DNA from: UBA11524 sp965646445
Lineage (GTDB): Bacteria > Bacillota > Clostridia > Christensenellales > Aristaeellaceae
Reading direction: 5' to 3'
Assembly: GCA_965646445.1 (NCBI GenBank)
Contig: CBFFZW010000039.1
Coordinates: 1-40,611, forward strand
DNA length: 40,611 nt
Translations under genes and position numbers: made by a program
Notes under the pieces: generated by a model
The model's input: only the letters and a program-made list of their open reading frames with translations
What the model was told of the DNA's origin: nothing
Database searches by the model: none
Part shown: positions 23,035 to 31,966 of the stretch, in pieces
How the letters are laid out: each line of letters opens with the position of its first letter
Numbering within the stretch: position 1 is the stretch's first letter

Positions 23035-25797
23035 TTACTTGTGGCCGTTGGGCGCGTTCTTCCAGGCGTAATCAATGGCTTCCGCATGGTAAGAATCCAC
23101 CTTGTTTCCGCCATGGGTTTTGGAATTGGTAAAGTGGATACACACCTGGCCCTTGAAGTTATTCGTCGCGATGGTGTCACCATCAGGATAGTTATGCGGC
23201 ACGCCATACAGCGAGCAGGCAAACGTCCGATTGCCGATGGTCACCAGGCAGGGACGGCGCTGCCACATATTCTTCTTGGCGATGTCGTCAGGGTCGCTGA
23301 CGCCGTAGATCCGGCACAGCCGCGCGCTGTCCGCCGCCGTCAGCGGCTCCACGTCAGCGTGGCTGCCGCCGGCCCAGCGGTGCGCCCACCAGACAATGCC
23401 CGTCTTCACGTCGTACACCTTATAATTGGAGCCTTTGGCCCACAGCGTCTGAATGCCGCCGGTGTACCAGTCAATCTTTTCCGCCTTGTACAGCACCATA
23501 TCCAGGTTATTGACATTGCCCGTACCGATGGGCACCGTGCCGTACAGCGCGTGCTGCGTCTTGGAGCCGGCAATGCCGTCAACCTCCAGGCCCTTGGCCT
23601 GCTGGAAGGCCTTCACGGCGGTTTCCACCGCCGAGGTGTAGGAGCTGGTGATGGCCCCGGTGTAGAAGCCCTGAATCTTCAGCTCCGTGGTCAGGTTCTT
23701 CACCGCGTCGCCCTTGGAGCCGCGGCGGAGCGTGGAATAGGAAGCCTCCTGGCCGGAGCTGGGGCCCGTGGTCACAATGGGCGTGCTGGGCAGCGGCATA
23801 GCGCCGCCATTAGCATCGCTGATCGTCACACAGTCGCCGCGCAGATAGCCATAGCCCAGGGAGGTCGAGACATAGTACCAGGTGTAGCGTCCGGCGGTGA
23901 CGGGCTCGCGGGTATAGGGCACCACCACGCCCTTGTCAATCCGGCCCAGAATATTGGCGCCGTTGGCCGTGGCCCGCAGGTTGACGCCGCCGGTCGTGGT
24001 CTTCACATAGCCCAGAACAACTTCCTTCTGCGGCGTGTTCGCGGGCTTGGACGCCAGGTAAGCCTGATACTCCGCGTCGGTCATGACCTTCGCGCAGGAG
24101 CCCAGCACCCAGACTTCCGCATTGTTGTACACCACGCGATACCAGAGGCTGCCGCCCACGGTGCTCTGCGTATTGTAAGCCAGCACTGTACCCTTGGGCA
24201 CCGTGCCAACGGAAGCGGCGTCCTTGGACGCGGAGGCCCGCAGGTTCACGCTGTCCTCGATGGTCTGCACATACATCACGGTGGCGGCGGGCGGCGTCAC
24301 AATGCCGCTGCTGCTGCCGGGCACGCCGTTGCCGGCCAGGTAGCTCTGCTCCTGCTCCGCGGACAGCTTGAAGCTGTGATCGCCGCGGACATAGCCGCTC
24401 AGCCTGCCCGCAGAAATAGGATACCAGGTATAGCCCTTATGCGCTACGCTGTTGCCCGTCATCTGCCAAACGGTGTTCTTGTCCACCTGGCCGATGCTGT
24501 CCCCGCCGGGCGATTTGCGCACATTCACGTTGTCGGACTTAATCATCACATAGCCGTACTTGGACAGACTGGGCGCGTTGGTGACGGTGGTGGCGGGCGG
24601 CAAGGTGGTATCCGGCGCGCCGCCGGTGGCGCTGCACTGCACCACACAGTCTCCGCGCAGGTAGCCCGTCAGGCCCGACGCTGTGCGGACATGATACCAA
24701 TCATACTTGCCGCTGCGGACGGGATTGCTCAGCAAAGGCAGCACCAGGCCCTTGTCCAGCTGCGTCTGGGAGGAACCGGCGGGCTTGGCACGCAGGTTCA
24801 CATTGGTAGCCGTAGTTTTGACAAAGCCAATGGTGCTGGGCGTGGTGGGAGTGCCGGGCGCGGGGGTCACGGTGGGCTGGGGAGTCACCGCCGTGGTGGG
24901 CCCACCCGTCTGGGAGCAGGGCTGCACACAGTCGGCCCGCACATAGCCGCGGATCTGATCCACCTGTACCAGATACCAATTGTAGCCGCCGCTGCTGATC
25001 GGATAAGCAAGCTGACTTATCACAACGCCGCGCTTGATCTGCGTGACGCTGCTGCCGCCAGGCTGAAGGCGGAGATTCACCCCAGCCTTGACCGTAATCA
25101 GGTAGCTGTCCGACGTGACAGGCGCAGGCGTGGCCGTGGCTGCCGTGCTGCCCGTCACGGTAATGAAGGGCGCCTGGATATAGCCCACTCGTCCATTGTA
25201 CCGCACGCAGTACCAGTGCTTGCTGTCGATCACCGCAGGGGTGGAAACGATCTCCACATAGGTGCCGCGATCCAGGCGGTACATGACCTCGCCGCCCTCG
25301 CTCTCCCGGAAGTTGACGCCTCCGGCATTGACCTGGCCCGTCAGCATACTGCCGGCAGGAGGCGGTGTGACCACCGTGCTTCCCGAGCCGCCGGTTATAT
25401 CCGTAGGCGTGCTGACGGTGCTGTTCCACTTGCCCTGCACGGGGTTCTTCTCCCACAGGGCCGTCTCCTCCGCCGTCAGGGGCGTGAAGTAATCCGCCAG
25501 GATATATCCAATATAGGTATGATCCTTGTTGGGATTGGGATGGTGCGATTCGACCTTGTACCAGCTCTTCCCCTTGGAGGTGGTGGTATCCAGAATCTCG
25601 CACACAAAGCCCGCTTCCAGCTTGAACCAGTAGTCCTCATCCGTGCTGGGCTGCTTGCGGACGCGCACGGTCGCCGTGGTCTTGCCGTATGTGCCTGCGG
25701 CACGTGCCTCCCGTGTCAGCACCTGCGCCGGCAGCATGGACAGCATCAGCGCCAGTGCGGCCATCGCGGCCATGAGCCTTTTCCAACCCTGCGTCAT
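23035..25797 (-). CDS. Secreted protein with seven SH3 domains, PG-binding domain and unknown C-terminal domain
   Basis: A 920-residue exported protein. A signal peptide covers about 1-34. Seven SH3b domains lie at about 38-105, 152-215, 231-295, 322-388, 414-478, 507-570 and 594-660, most with a VNLR or VNVR core, joined by Pro/Thr-rich linkers. A peptidoglycan-binding domain (PF01471-type, LRRGSKGDAVKNL...) is at about 688-752. The last 155 residues form a domain with WWAHRWAGGSHADVEP (803-818) and CIHFTNSKTHGG (886-897); the repeated His and the Cys886/His888 pair suggest an enzyme, but I cannot name it. The ATG at 25797 follows GAGGTG. It has a good promoter (25863-25891) and terminator. 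Confidence 0.85.
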   Translation of the reverse strand: MTQGWKRLMAAMAALALMLSMLPAQVLTREARAAGTYGKTTATVRVRKQPSTDEDYWFKLEAGFVCEILDTTTSKGKSWYKVESHHPNPNKDHTYIGYILADYFTPLTAEETALWEKNPVQGKWNSTVSTPTDITGGSGSTVVTPPPAGSMLTGQVNAGGVNFRESEGGEVMYRLDRGTYVEIVSTPAVIDSKHWYCVRYNGRVGYIQAPFITVTGSTAATATPAPVTSDSYLITVKAGVNLRLQPGGSSVTQIKRGVVISQLAYPISSGGYNWYLVQVDQIRGYVRADCVQPCSQTGGPTTAVTPQPTVTPAPGTPTTPSTIGFVKTTATNVNLRAKPAGSSQTQLDKGLVLPLLSNPVRSGKYDWYHVRTASGLTGYLRGDCVVQCSATGGAPDTTLPPATTVTNAPSLSKYGYVMIKSDNVNVRKSPGGDSIGQVDKNTVWQMTGNSVAHKGYTWYPISAGRLSGYVRGDHSFKLSAEQEQSYLAGNGVPGSSSGIVTPPAATVMYVQTIEDSVNLRASASKDAASVGTVPKGTVLAYNTQSTVGGSLWYRVVYNNAEVWVLGSCAKVMTDAEYQAYLASKPANTPQKEVVLGYVKTTTGGVNLRATANGANILGRIDKGVVVPYTREPVTAGRYTWYYVSTSLGYGYLRGDCVTISDANGGAMPLPSTPIVTTGPSSGQEASYSTLRRGSKGDAVKNLTTELKIQGFYTGAITSSYTSAVETAVKAFQQAKGLEVDGIAGSKTQHALYGTVPIGTGNVNNLDMVLYKAEKIDWYTGGIQTLWAKGSNYKVYDVKTGIVWWAHRWAGGSHADVEPLTAADSARLCRIYGVSDPDDIAKKNMWQRRPCLVTIGNRTFACSLYGVPHNYPDGDTIATNNFKGQVCIHFTNSKTHGGNKVDSYHAEAIDYAWKNAPNGHK

Positions 25798-25862
25798 GAT
25801 CGTTTCACCTCAGTCTTCATTCGCGGATCAGCGCATCTGCCCGCGCATATTCCGATGAATAC

Positions 25863-25891
25863 ATTCTATTACAGAAATATTACAGTGTCAA
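25863..25891 (-). promoter_or_regulatory. Promoter of the seven-SH3 protein gene
   Basis: On the minus strand TTGACA (25886-25891), 17 bp, TAGAAT (25863-25868), in an AT-rich stretch that stands out from its surroundings. The leader is about 58 nt. Confidence 0.8.
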
Positions 25892-25986
25892 GAACCTTTC
25901 CTTAACAAGCCAACATTTTTACAGGGATTTGCCAGCCCTGGGCCATGCCGAAGGCGCTGCTGGCCGCTGACAGCCCAGATTTTGCC

Positions 25987-28900
25987 TCAGTCATCCTCCA
26001 CCCGGAAGGAATCCGAGGGATCCAGCGTCACCGTGGGCAGGGGAAGCGCCGTGTCCTCCGGCGGTACATCCGTGGCCATCGGCAGGGGAAGCGCGGCCTC
26101 CGGCGTGGCCAGGGGCGCGGGGGTGGAGGTGGGCATCATCGTCGCGGTAGGCGCGGGCGACGGCGTGGGCGGCAGGCTGGGCGTCACCGCGGACAGGGTA
26201 TACGCGTTATTCCGCTTCAGCCGGATGATGGTGTTCCCGCCGTCGCGGATGTCACGCAGGGTGAGGCTGTCCTGGTCGATGGCCGACACCTTGTGGGTCA
26301 GGAACAGCGCATCGGGCGCCATGCCGGTCTCCATGGCGTAGGTATCCACCGCGAAGTACAGCGGCTCGCCGTTCAGGCTGCAGGTGCCGTCGGGCAGGAA
26401 GGTATAGGTTTCACCCTGGGCGCCCTGCCACTGCCCCAGGATCAGGTAGCAGCTGCGGCCCAGCACGTCATCCACATTGCGATAGCCCGGAATCAGCTGG
26501 TAGAAGGGCAGCGCCGCGTAGGGCCGCTTGGCCGCGTACAGCCGGGAAGCCTCCTGATAGCAGGCTTCCTTCAGCTGGCTGTTCAGCCCGGCGTATTTGT
26601 CCGGAAGATTCGTCAAATCCGTCTGCAGCAGGATGGCCGCGGCCAGGGCGTACTGCTTGCCGTCCATGGCCGCCTGGACGTTCTCCTGGGTGAAGGCGTA
26701 GCGGTTGTCGTAAATGGCCTCGGCCCGCTTCGCCGCCTCCTCGTGACCCGGAATCAGCTGGTAGTAAGCCACGGCCTCATCAGGCCTTCCTGCCGTTTCG
26801 GCCTCCTGGCCGAGGGCGAAATACAGCGCCTCCGCCTGCTCCCCGGCGTCCTCATAGCCGCCAAGATCAGCAAAGAGCGCAGCAGCCTCCGCCTTGTCCC
26901 CGGCATCCCGCACAGCGCAGGCCTTGCGATAGCCGCACAGGGCCAGCTTGTCCTGGGCGTCGGCATAGCGGCCCAGGCCCTCGAACAGAGCACGAGCGTC
27001 GTCGTAGGATCCGGCTTCCAGCAGCGCGTTGGCCTGACCGTAGGAAGCCTCCTTCAGCTTCGCGCCGCTGTCCCGGAAGTCGCCCAGCTCCGTGAAAATC
27101 CCCATGGCCTCCCGGTAATCCCCCGACGCGATCTTCGCCGCGCCCAGCTGATAGCGGGTCTGACGGATCTGGCTCGCGGTATCCTCGTAATCCCCCAGGA
27201 GGGCGTACTGATCCAGCGCCCCCTGATAATCGCCCTGCTCCCGCAGCGCCTCCGCCAGACGGTAGCGTGCCTTCCGCAGCTCCCTGGCGCTGTCCCGGTA
27301 ATCGGTCAGCTGGCTGTACCCGTCCACCGCCGCCTGATAGTCTCCCCGGCTGTACGCCGCCTGGGCCGGACGGTAGATCGCTTCCAGCCGCAGGGTAGCC
27401 ACGTCCTCGTAATCCTCGGGCAGGGTTTCCAGCAGCGTCCGGGCGCGAATGTACTCCGTGTCCCGCAGCGCGTCGGAGGCCAGCTTATAGGTACACTGCC
27501 GACCCTTGCTCTCGGCGTCCCGGTAGTCCGGGATTTTGGCGAAAAGCTCCGCCGCCAGCACATGATCGCCGGCAATCATCGCCGCGTCCGCCGCCTGATA
27601 GAGGCAGTCGCTGGCCAGCTCCCCGGCGTCCTCATAGGCGTCGGCCCGCAGGAAATGCTCGGCGGCCTCCTGGTAGCTGCCCGCGGCCCGAAGCTGCGCG
27701 CCCTTGCCGTATTCCGCCTGACGCACCAGCGCGTCCGCGTCCTTGTAGCCGGAAACCCGCGCCAGCTCGGTGAGGGCGGTATCCCATTCGGAAGCCGCGA
27801 GGGCCTCCTTCGCCGGGAGATAGATCGCCTCCCGGGCCTGATCGGCGCTGTCGCCGTAGTCGCCCAGGGCTGTGAAGGCCTCATAGGCCTCGGTATAGCG
27901 GCCCTCCGCCAGCAGCCCGGCGGCCGTCCGATAATCGCAGGCCTGCACCTGCGTCTGGCTCTGCTGATAATCCCCCAGGGCCACATAGAGCGCCCGGGCC
28001 TCGTCCATCCTTCCGTCTTCCAGCATTAGTCCGGCCAGACGGTAATCCGCCGACCGCACAAGCTCGGCGGCGTCCTCGTAATCCCCCAGCTCGGCCAGCG
28101 CGGCGCGAAGCTCTATCAGCTCGGCCTCATCCGCCGTGTCCAGCCGCGCCTGTGCGTCCAGATAGCGGCAGCGCACCACGGAGGCCTCGGCATCCCCATA
28201 GCTGCCCATGGCGGCAAAGGCCGTGATGGCCTCCTGATAGCTGCCCGCCTCCATCCAGTCCACCGCCTGCCGGTAGCGCAGGTAGGGCACCAGGTGGAAG
28301 ACGGCGCCATACGCCGCGGCGGCGCACACCACAGCGGCGGAGGTTCCGATGATGACGCGGCGGCGGCGGCGCTTCTTGGCCTCATATTCCTTTTCCCGCT
28401 GGGCCTGAAGGCGGGAAGCATCCTCCCGGGCCGCCTTGGCCTTCAGGGACAGCTGCCGCTCCCGCAGCTCCGTGGCATGGGTCACCGCCTCCCGGGTCAG
28501 GTTGGCGAAGACCTCCGTGCGGTTGCGGTGGCAGCGGATGCAGATGCGGCTGCCGCTCTGGTTGGGGCGGCCGCACACGCACATCCACAGCCCCTCCTGC
28601 TCCTCGGGATAGCCCACCGCGTCCTTGCCGGCAATGAACCGCAGGCTTTCCAGGGCGGGGCTGTTGGGCAGGGCGTTGGGCTGATACTCGGTCAGGGGCG
28701 TTTTGTCCCGCCGCCACACGCTGTTGTCATCGAACCAGATTTTTTCCACAACAACCTCGGCAGCCATCCCGGGCGCGCCTTCCGGCAGGGGGAAGGCCAC
28801 CGCGAAGGGCTTCTCCGGCAGGCCGTGAAGGTCGTGGAAGCGCTGCACCCTCCGGGCCAGCTCCTCGCCGGAGGGCATTGAAAGCACCAATGCCGCCTCC

Positions 28901-29016
28901 ACGGACACGATCAGCTTATCCGACAGGTTATACAGCGTTACATCGCAGACTCGCTCCTCCGCCTTGGGCATTTGAACTTGCCAGCATTCCGCCGGGCAGA
29001 TCAGGTCAATCCTCAA
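25987..29016 (-). CDS. Membrane protein with zinc ribbon and sixteen 37-residue helical repeats
   Basis: A 1009-residue protein. I choose the TTG at 29016 because GGAGGT lies 6 bases ahead of it; a GTG 30 bp upstream would put that site inside the gene. Parts in order: an N-terminal alpha/beta region (1-140); a zinc-ribbon-like CVCG...CIRC (Cys146, 148, 159, 162); a charged helix (170-220); a membrane helix (about 221-246); sixteen TPR-like repeats of about 37 residues (about 248-850), pattern YxxAxxLxxxGxYxxAxxxFxxLGDYxDS; a beta-rich domain with FLPDGTCSLNGEPLYF; and a Pro/Thr-rich tail. The zinc finger should be inside and the repeats outside the cell. Function unknown; repeats of this kind bind proteins or wall material. 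Confidence 0.82.
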   Translation of the reverse strand: MRIDLICPAECWQVQMPKAEERVCDVTLYNLSDKLIVSVEAALVLSMPSGEELARRVQRFHDLHGLPEKPFAVAFPLPEGAPGMAAEVVVEKIWFDDNSVWRRDKTPLTEYQPNALPNSPALESLRFIAGKDAVGYPEEQEGLWMCVCGRPNQSGSRICIRCHRNRTEVFANLTREAVTHATELRERQLSLKAKAAREDASRLQAQREKEYEAKKRRRRRVIIGTSAAVVCAAAAYGAVFHLVPYLRYRQAVDWMEAGSYQEAITAFAAMGSYGDAEASVVRCRYLDAQARLDTADEAELIELRAALAELGDYEDAAELVRSADYRLAGLMLEDGRMDEARALYVALGDYQQSQTQVQACDYRTAAGLLAEGRYTEAYEAFTALGDYGDSADQAREAIYLPAKEALAASEWDTALTELARVSGYKDADALVRQAEYGKGAQLRAAGSYQEAAEHFLRADAYEDAGELASDCLYQAADAAMIAGDHVLAAELFAKIPDYRDAESKGRQCTYKLASDALRDTEYIRARTLLETLPEDYEDVATLRLEAIYRPAQAAYSRGDYQAAVDGYSQLTDYRDSARELRKARYRLAEALREQGDYQGALDQYALLGDYEDTASQIRQTRYQLGAAKIASGDYREAMGIFTELGDFRDSGAKLKEASYGQANALLEAGSYDDARALFEGLGRYADAQDKLALCGYRKACAVRDAGDKAEAAALFADLGGYEDAGEQAEALYFALGQEAETAGRPDEAVAYYQLIPGHEEAAKRAEAIYDNRYAFTQENVQAAMDGKQYALAAAILLQTDLTNLPDKYAGLNSQLKEACYQEASRLYAAKRPYAALPFYQLIPGYRNVDDVLGRSCYLILGQWQGAQGETYTFLPDGTCSLNGEPLYFAVDTYAMETGMAPDALFLTHKVSAIDQDSLTLRDIRDGGNTIIRLKRNNAYTLSAVTPSLPPTPSPAPTATMMPTSTPAPLATPEAALPLPMATDVPPEDTALPLPTVTLDPSDSFRVEDD

Positions 29017-29089
29017 GGGGGCACCTCCTCTGTGCTTCGGCAGCACGGCTGAACCGCCCTGCCGGGATATGGCTCACGCTTGGTTGTCC

Positions 29090-30307
29090 TTAGTCGTTGA
29101 TGTAGATCAGCACCTCGCTGAGGTACATCTGGTCAAAGGTCATATAGAGCACGACCTCGCGGCCGTCCGCCAGGCGCAGACCATAGCGCAGGGTGGCGGA
29201 AGCGTCGTCGCCGTAATTCGCCACGCCCCAGGCCGCCTGGCCTTCCGCGCCGTAGAGGGTTTCGGTGGACACGCCGTCAAAAACGCCCTCACTGTGGCGG
29301 AAGCGGGTCAGCACGCTGGAAAAGCTGTCGCCGATGCGCACCGCCCGCGGGCCCTCCATGCCGTCGGTATCAATGGACATCAGGTCGATGACGGGGTTCT
29401 GCTTCTGCCCGTCGTAGATGAAGCTGACCTCGCAGTTGGCAAACTGCATCGTGCGGACATATTCGCCGTTGTCGTCGTCCATCCAGTCGTCCTCCAGGCA
29501 GGCGCCCAGGCTGGCCCCGGCGTTATCGGGGGTCAGGGACAGGAAATCCATGCCGGCGAAAATCAGATCGTCGGCGTCAAAGGCATCCAGATCCGTACCG
29601 ATCACGCTGGCGGGCACCTGCACATAGTCCGAGGCGTCCAGCACCTGCTTGACGGCGTACACGCTGTCCAGCACGTCATCACCGCTGACCCGGCTGTCCA
29701 GTCCATAGGCGCGGATGGCCGCCACCAGGTTATCCTGGAGGGTGTAGATCAGCCCCGCGTCGGTATAGCCGTCGGCGCCCGTGGCCGCCTGCTCCTGCAC
29801 CGCGTACTGAATGGCCATCAGCCGCTGGCCGTCCCGCTGCACCCAGGCCCAGGCCGCGCCGGTGGGCATCATGTCGCTCAGGTACAAAACGGCGAAGCCC
29901 CGGTCGCCCACCAGGCTCTCGTTTTCATTGTAGAAGGCGGAAAGCACCTCCGCGGGCTGCATATCCACATGGGTGCCCCGGGGGCCTTCCTCCATGGCGT
30001 CGGTTACCACCAGGTTGCGCACCACGCTGTCCTCGCTCATCACCGGCGAATCCATGTACAGGGTGGCAAAATCATAAATGAAGGCATACCCGTCCTCGGA
30101 GAAGGCCGCCGGATCATTGGGATTGTTGAGCGGCTGGGTCTGCAATGCCCGGGCCTTGTAGCCCTCCACCCATGTTTCCAACTCGTCCATGGTCAGCGCG
30201 TCGCCGGTCTGGTCTTGGGCCGGGGCATCCACGCCTTCCGCCAGGGCGGACAGGCTGAACAGGATCATCGTCAGGGCCATCAGCAGGCTTATCATTCGCT
30301 TGAACAT
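29090..30307 (-). CDS. Exported protein of unknown function
   Basis: A 405-residue exported protein. The start is the ATG at 30307, since AAGGAG lies just ahead of it and inside the reading of an earlier ATG at 30322. The signal peptide is MFKRMISLLMALTMILFSLSALA, with no lipobox Cys. The mature part is acidic and has two halves: about 25-220 (TMDELETWVEGYKARALQ..., AVLYLSDMMPTGAAWAWV) and 225-405, the latter with an YVQVPASVIGTDLDAFD turn and a C-terminal beta sheet. I do not recognise a family. It is followed after 73 bp by the 16-repeat membrane protein on the same strand with no terminator between, so the two may form one unit. Confidence 0.7.
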   Translation of the reverse strand: MFKRMISLLMALTMILFSLSALAEGVDAPAQDQTGDALTMDELETWVEGYKARALQTQPLNNPNDPAAFSEDGYAFIYDFATLYMDSPVMSEDSVVRNLVVTDAMEEGPRGTHVDMQPAEVLSAFYNENESLVGDRGFAVLYLSDMMPTGAAWAWVQRDGQRLMAIQYAVQEQAATGADGYTDAGLIYTLQDNLVAAIRAYGLDSRVSGDDVLDSVYAVKQVLDASDYVQVPASVIGTDLDAFDADDLIFAGMDFLSLTPDNAGASLGACLEDDWMDDDNGEYVRTMQFANCEVSFIYDGQKQNPVIDLMSIDTDGMEGPRAVRIGDSFSSVLTRFRHSEGVFDGVSTETLYGAEGQAAWGVANYGDDASATLRYGLRLADGREVVLYMTFDQMYLSEVLIYIND

Positions 30308-30363
30308 AGCAAACTCCTTCATGTCATTGCAGGGCCGTGCCGTGCATATTATGAACCAACTCT

Positions 30364-30392
30364 ATTGTACCGCAAAACGCCGCCGGTGTACA
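30364..30392 (-). promoter_or_regulatory. Promoter of the 405-residue exported protein gene
   Basis: On the minus strand TGTACA (30387-30392), 17 bp, TACAAT (30364-30369); the -10 is good, the -35 only fair. Confidence 0.5.
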
Positions 30393-30623
30393 GGGGCGGT
30401 TTCAGCAAAGGTTGTAAATTTACGATGCCCTGGAAAAGAGGACCAGCCTTCGGCCCGAGAAGCCAGCGCCTTCCATGGCGACCCTCCCATCATGTGGTAT
30501 TTGGCACATTTCCCGGCCTTCCTTGGTAAAATCTATCAGCAATACAGCCTCCCCCTGCCCCGTTGGATGGGTGTAGGCGGTCAGGAAAGAGCCGCCCGCA
30601 GCAAGCAAAGGAGGAAGATACCC

Positions 30624-31562
30624 ATGAAGCACACGACCCTGAAGCGGCTGGCTGGTCTGACCACCGCCGCCGCGCTGTCCCTCACCCCCATGCTGTCCCT
30701 GGCGGACGCGGCCCAGAGCGCCCTGGTCAAGGGCGGCGCGCTGAACCTGCGCGAGACCGCTTCCCTGGACGCGAAGGTTCTGGGCCAGTACCCCACCGGC
30801 ACCCTGGTGGAAATCGTCGAAAAGGGCGATGAATGGCACAAGGTCAATGTGGGCGGCAAGACCGGCTACATGATGGCCAAGTACCTCAACACCGACACGA
30901 CGGGCTCCGCCGGCACCGCCACCATTCGCACCAACACCGGCATCGGCCTGAACCTGCGTGAAGCTCCCAGTCTCTCCGGCAAGATCATCACCAGCTTCAA
31001 GCCCGGCACCAAGGTCAACGTCATCCAGAAGGGCGCGGCCTGGAGCCGCGTCACGGTGGACGGCCAGGAAGGCTTCATGTCCACCCAGTACCTGAACTTC
31101 GGCACCACCGCCCCCAAGCCTGACGAGACCAAGCCCGTCACCGGCAAGGTGGCCATTGTCAACAACCCCAAGGCGACCCAGGTGCTGAACCTGCGCGCCG
31201 AGGCTTCCCTGGACGCCAAGGTGCTGGCCTACTACCGTAACGGCGTGAAGGTCACCGTCCTGGGCGGCAACAAGACCTGGTACAAGGTGCAGGTGGAGGA
31301 CGGCAAGGTGGGCTATATGATGGCCAAGTTCCTCAAGACCACCGATGAGACCGCCGAAACCAAGCCCTACACCGCCACCCTCATCAACGTCAACGGCGGC
31401 AAGATCGTCAACTTCCGCAAGGAGCCCAGCCTGAAGGCCCAGATCATCCGCACCGTGCCCGTGGGCACCAAGGTGACGGTTCTGGAGCATGGCCGCGACT
31501 GGTGCAAGGTGGATGTGGACGGCACCGAGGGCTATATCTCCACCTGGTTCATGACCTGGTAA
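30624..31562 (+). CDS. Secreted protein with four SH3 domains
   Basis: A 312-residue exported protein made almost only of SH3b domains: a signal peptide (1-27, MKHTTLKRLAGLTTAAALSL..., cleavage near SLA-DAA) and four SH3_3-type units at about 32-88, 98-157, 173-237 and 250-310. Each has the LNLRE or VNFRK core and a GYMMAKYL-like end. Such proteins bind the peptide part of peptidoglycan. The ATG follows AAAGGAGG (30608-30615). The 316-bp gap to the divergent gene holds the 30364 promoter; on this strand only a TTGGCA (30501-30506) and a TAAAAT (30527-30532) with a 20-bp spacer are seen, so the promoter is uncertain. A strong terminator follows at 31619. Confidence 0.87.
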   Translation: MKHTTLKRLAGLTTAAALSLTPMLSLADAAQSALVKGGALNLRETASLDAKVLGQYPTGTLVEIVEKGDEWHKVNVGGKTGYMMAKYLNTDTTGSAGTATIRTNTGIGLNLREAPSLSGKIITSFKPGTKVNVIQKGAAWSRVTVDGQEGFMSTQYLNFGTTAPKPDETKPVTGKVAIVNNPKATQVLNLRAEASLDAKVLAYYRNGVKVTVLGGNKTWYKVQVEDGKVGYMMAKFLKTTDETAETKPYTATLINVNGGKIVNFRKEPSLKAQIIRTVPVGTKVTVLEHGRDWCKVDVDGTEGYISTWFMTW

Positions 31563-31618
31563 GGCGACGCCATCAAGGACAACTGCATCATATTGAACGA
31601 AAGAAACATCCCATTGAT

Positions 31619-31664
31619 CCCCGCGCCCCCATCTCCCTTCGGCGGCGCGGGGAAAATTTTTTTT
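31619..31664 (+). terminator. Terminator of the four-SH3 protein gene
   Basis: CCCCGCGCC (31619-31627) pairs with GGCGCGGGG (31644-31652), followed by AAAA and eight T. Confidence 0.9.
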
Positions 31665-31670
31665 GCCCAG

Positions 31671-31738
31671 ATGGAAAGTTAGCTTGACATTTATTCTCCG
31701 CTGTGTTATCATTCGGTCATGGAAAGCAAACTTTCCAT
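31671..31738 (+). promoter_or_regulatory. Putative operator of the small XRE regulator
   Basis: A perfect inverted repeat, arms ATGGAAAG (31719-31726) and CTTTCCAT (31731-31738) with a CAAA spacer, sits just downstream of the promoter. A third copy of the half site ATGGAAAG is at 31671-31678, upstream of the -35. The extended arms GATGGAAAGTT (31670-31680) and AACTTTCCATC (31729-31739) are exact reverse complements and bracket the promoter. This fits autoregulation by the gene behind it. Confidence 0.6.
31684..31712 (+). promoter_or_regulatory. Promoter of the XRE-membrane protein pair
   Basis: TTGACA (31684-31689), 17 bp, TATCAT (31707-31712). The palindrome at 31719-31738 lies over the expected start of transcription. 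Confidence 0.75.
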
Positions 31739-31756
31739 CAAAAAGGAGGTGACCCC

Positions 31757-31966
31757 ATGCGAAACCGCCTGGAGGCCTTGCGCCGTGAGCGCGGCATTCG
31801 CCAGGAGGAGCTGGCCGAGGCCATGGAGGTTTCCCGCCAGACCATCGGTTCCCTGGAGCGCGGGCGGTACAACCCGTCCATTCTGCTGGCCTTCAAGCTG
31901 GCGCGGTATTTCGGCTGTGCCATTGAGGACATTTTTCTGTATGACGACGAGGAGGCGGAACCATGA
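31757..31966 (+). CDS. Small XRE-family regulator
   Basis: A 69-residue protein consisting only of an HTH_3 (Cro/cI) DNA-binding domain: RRERGIRQEELAEAMEVSRQTIGSLERGRYNPSI gives helices 1-4 and the recognition helix SRQTIGSLERG. The short acidic end (IFLYDDEE) is typical of the YozG/RstR-like stand-alone regulators. The ATG at 31757 follows a near-perfect AAAAGGAGGTGA (31741-31752). Its stop overlaps the start of the membrane protein gene by ATGA. Pairs like this usually repress their own promoter, and the palindrome here supports that. Confidence 0.9.
   Translation: MRNRLEALRRERGIRQEELAEAMEVSRQTIGSLERGRYNPSILLAFKLARYFGCAIEDIFLYDDEEAEP

Noticed and set aside
22885..25905. A plus-strand open frame of about 1000 codons across the seven-SH3 gene, and similar ones at 20437-22194 and 25945-28029
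   Set aside because: All lie opposite well-supported genes; compositions are Arg/His/Gly-rich and lack ribosome binding sites or known domains.
25987..29016. Periodic DNA repeats suggesting a CRISPR array
   Set aside because: The period (about 111 bp) is that of the 37-residue protein repeats, the reading frame is kept, and the repeats are not identical.
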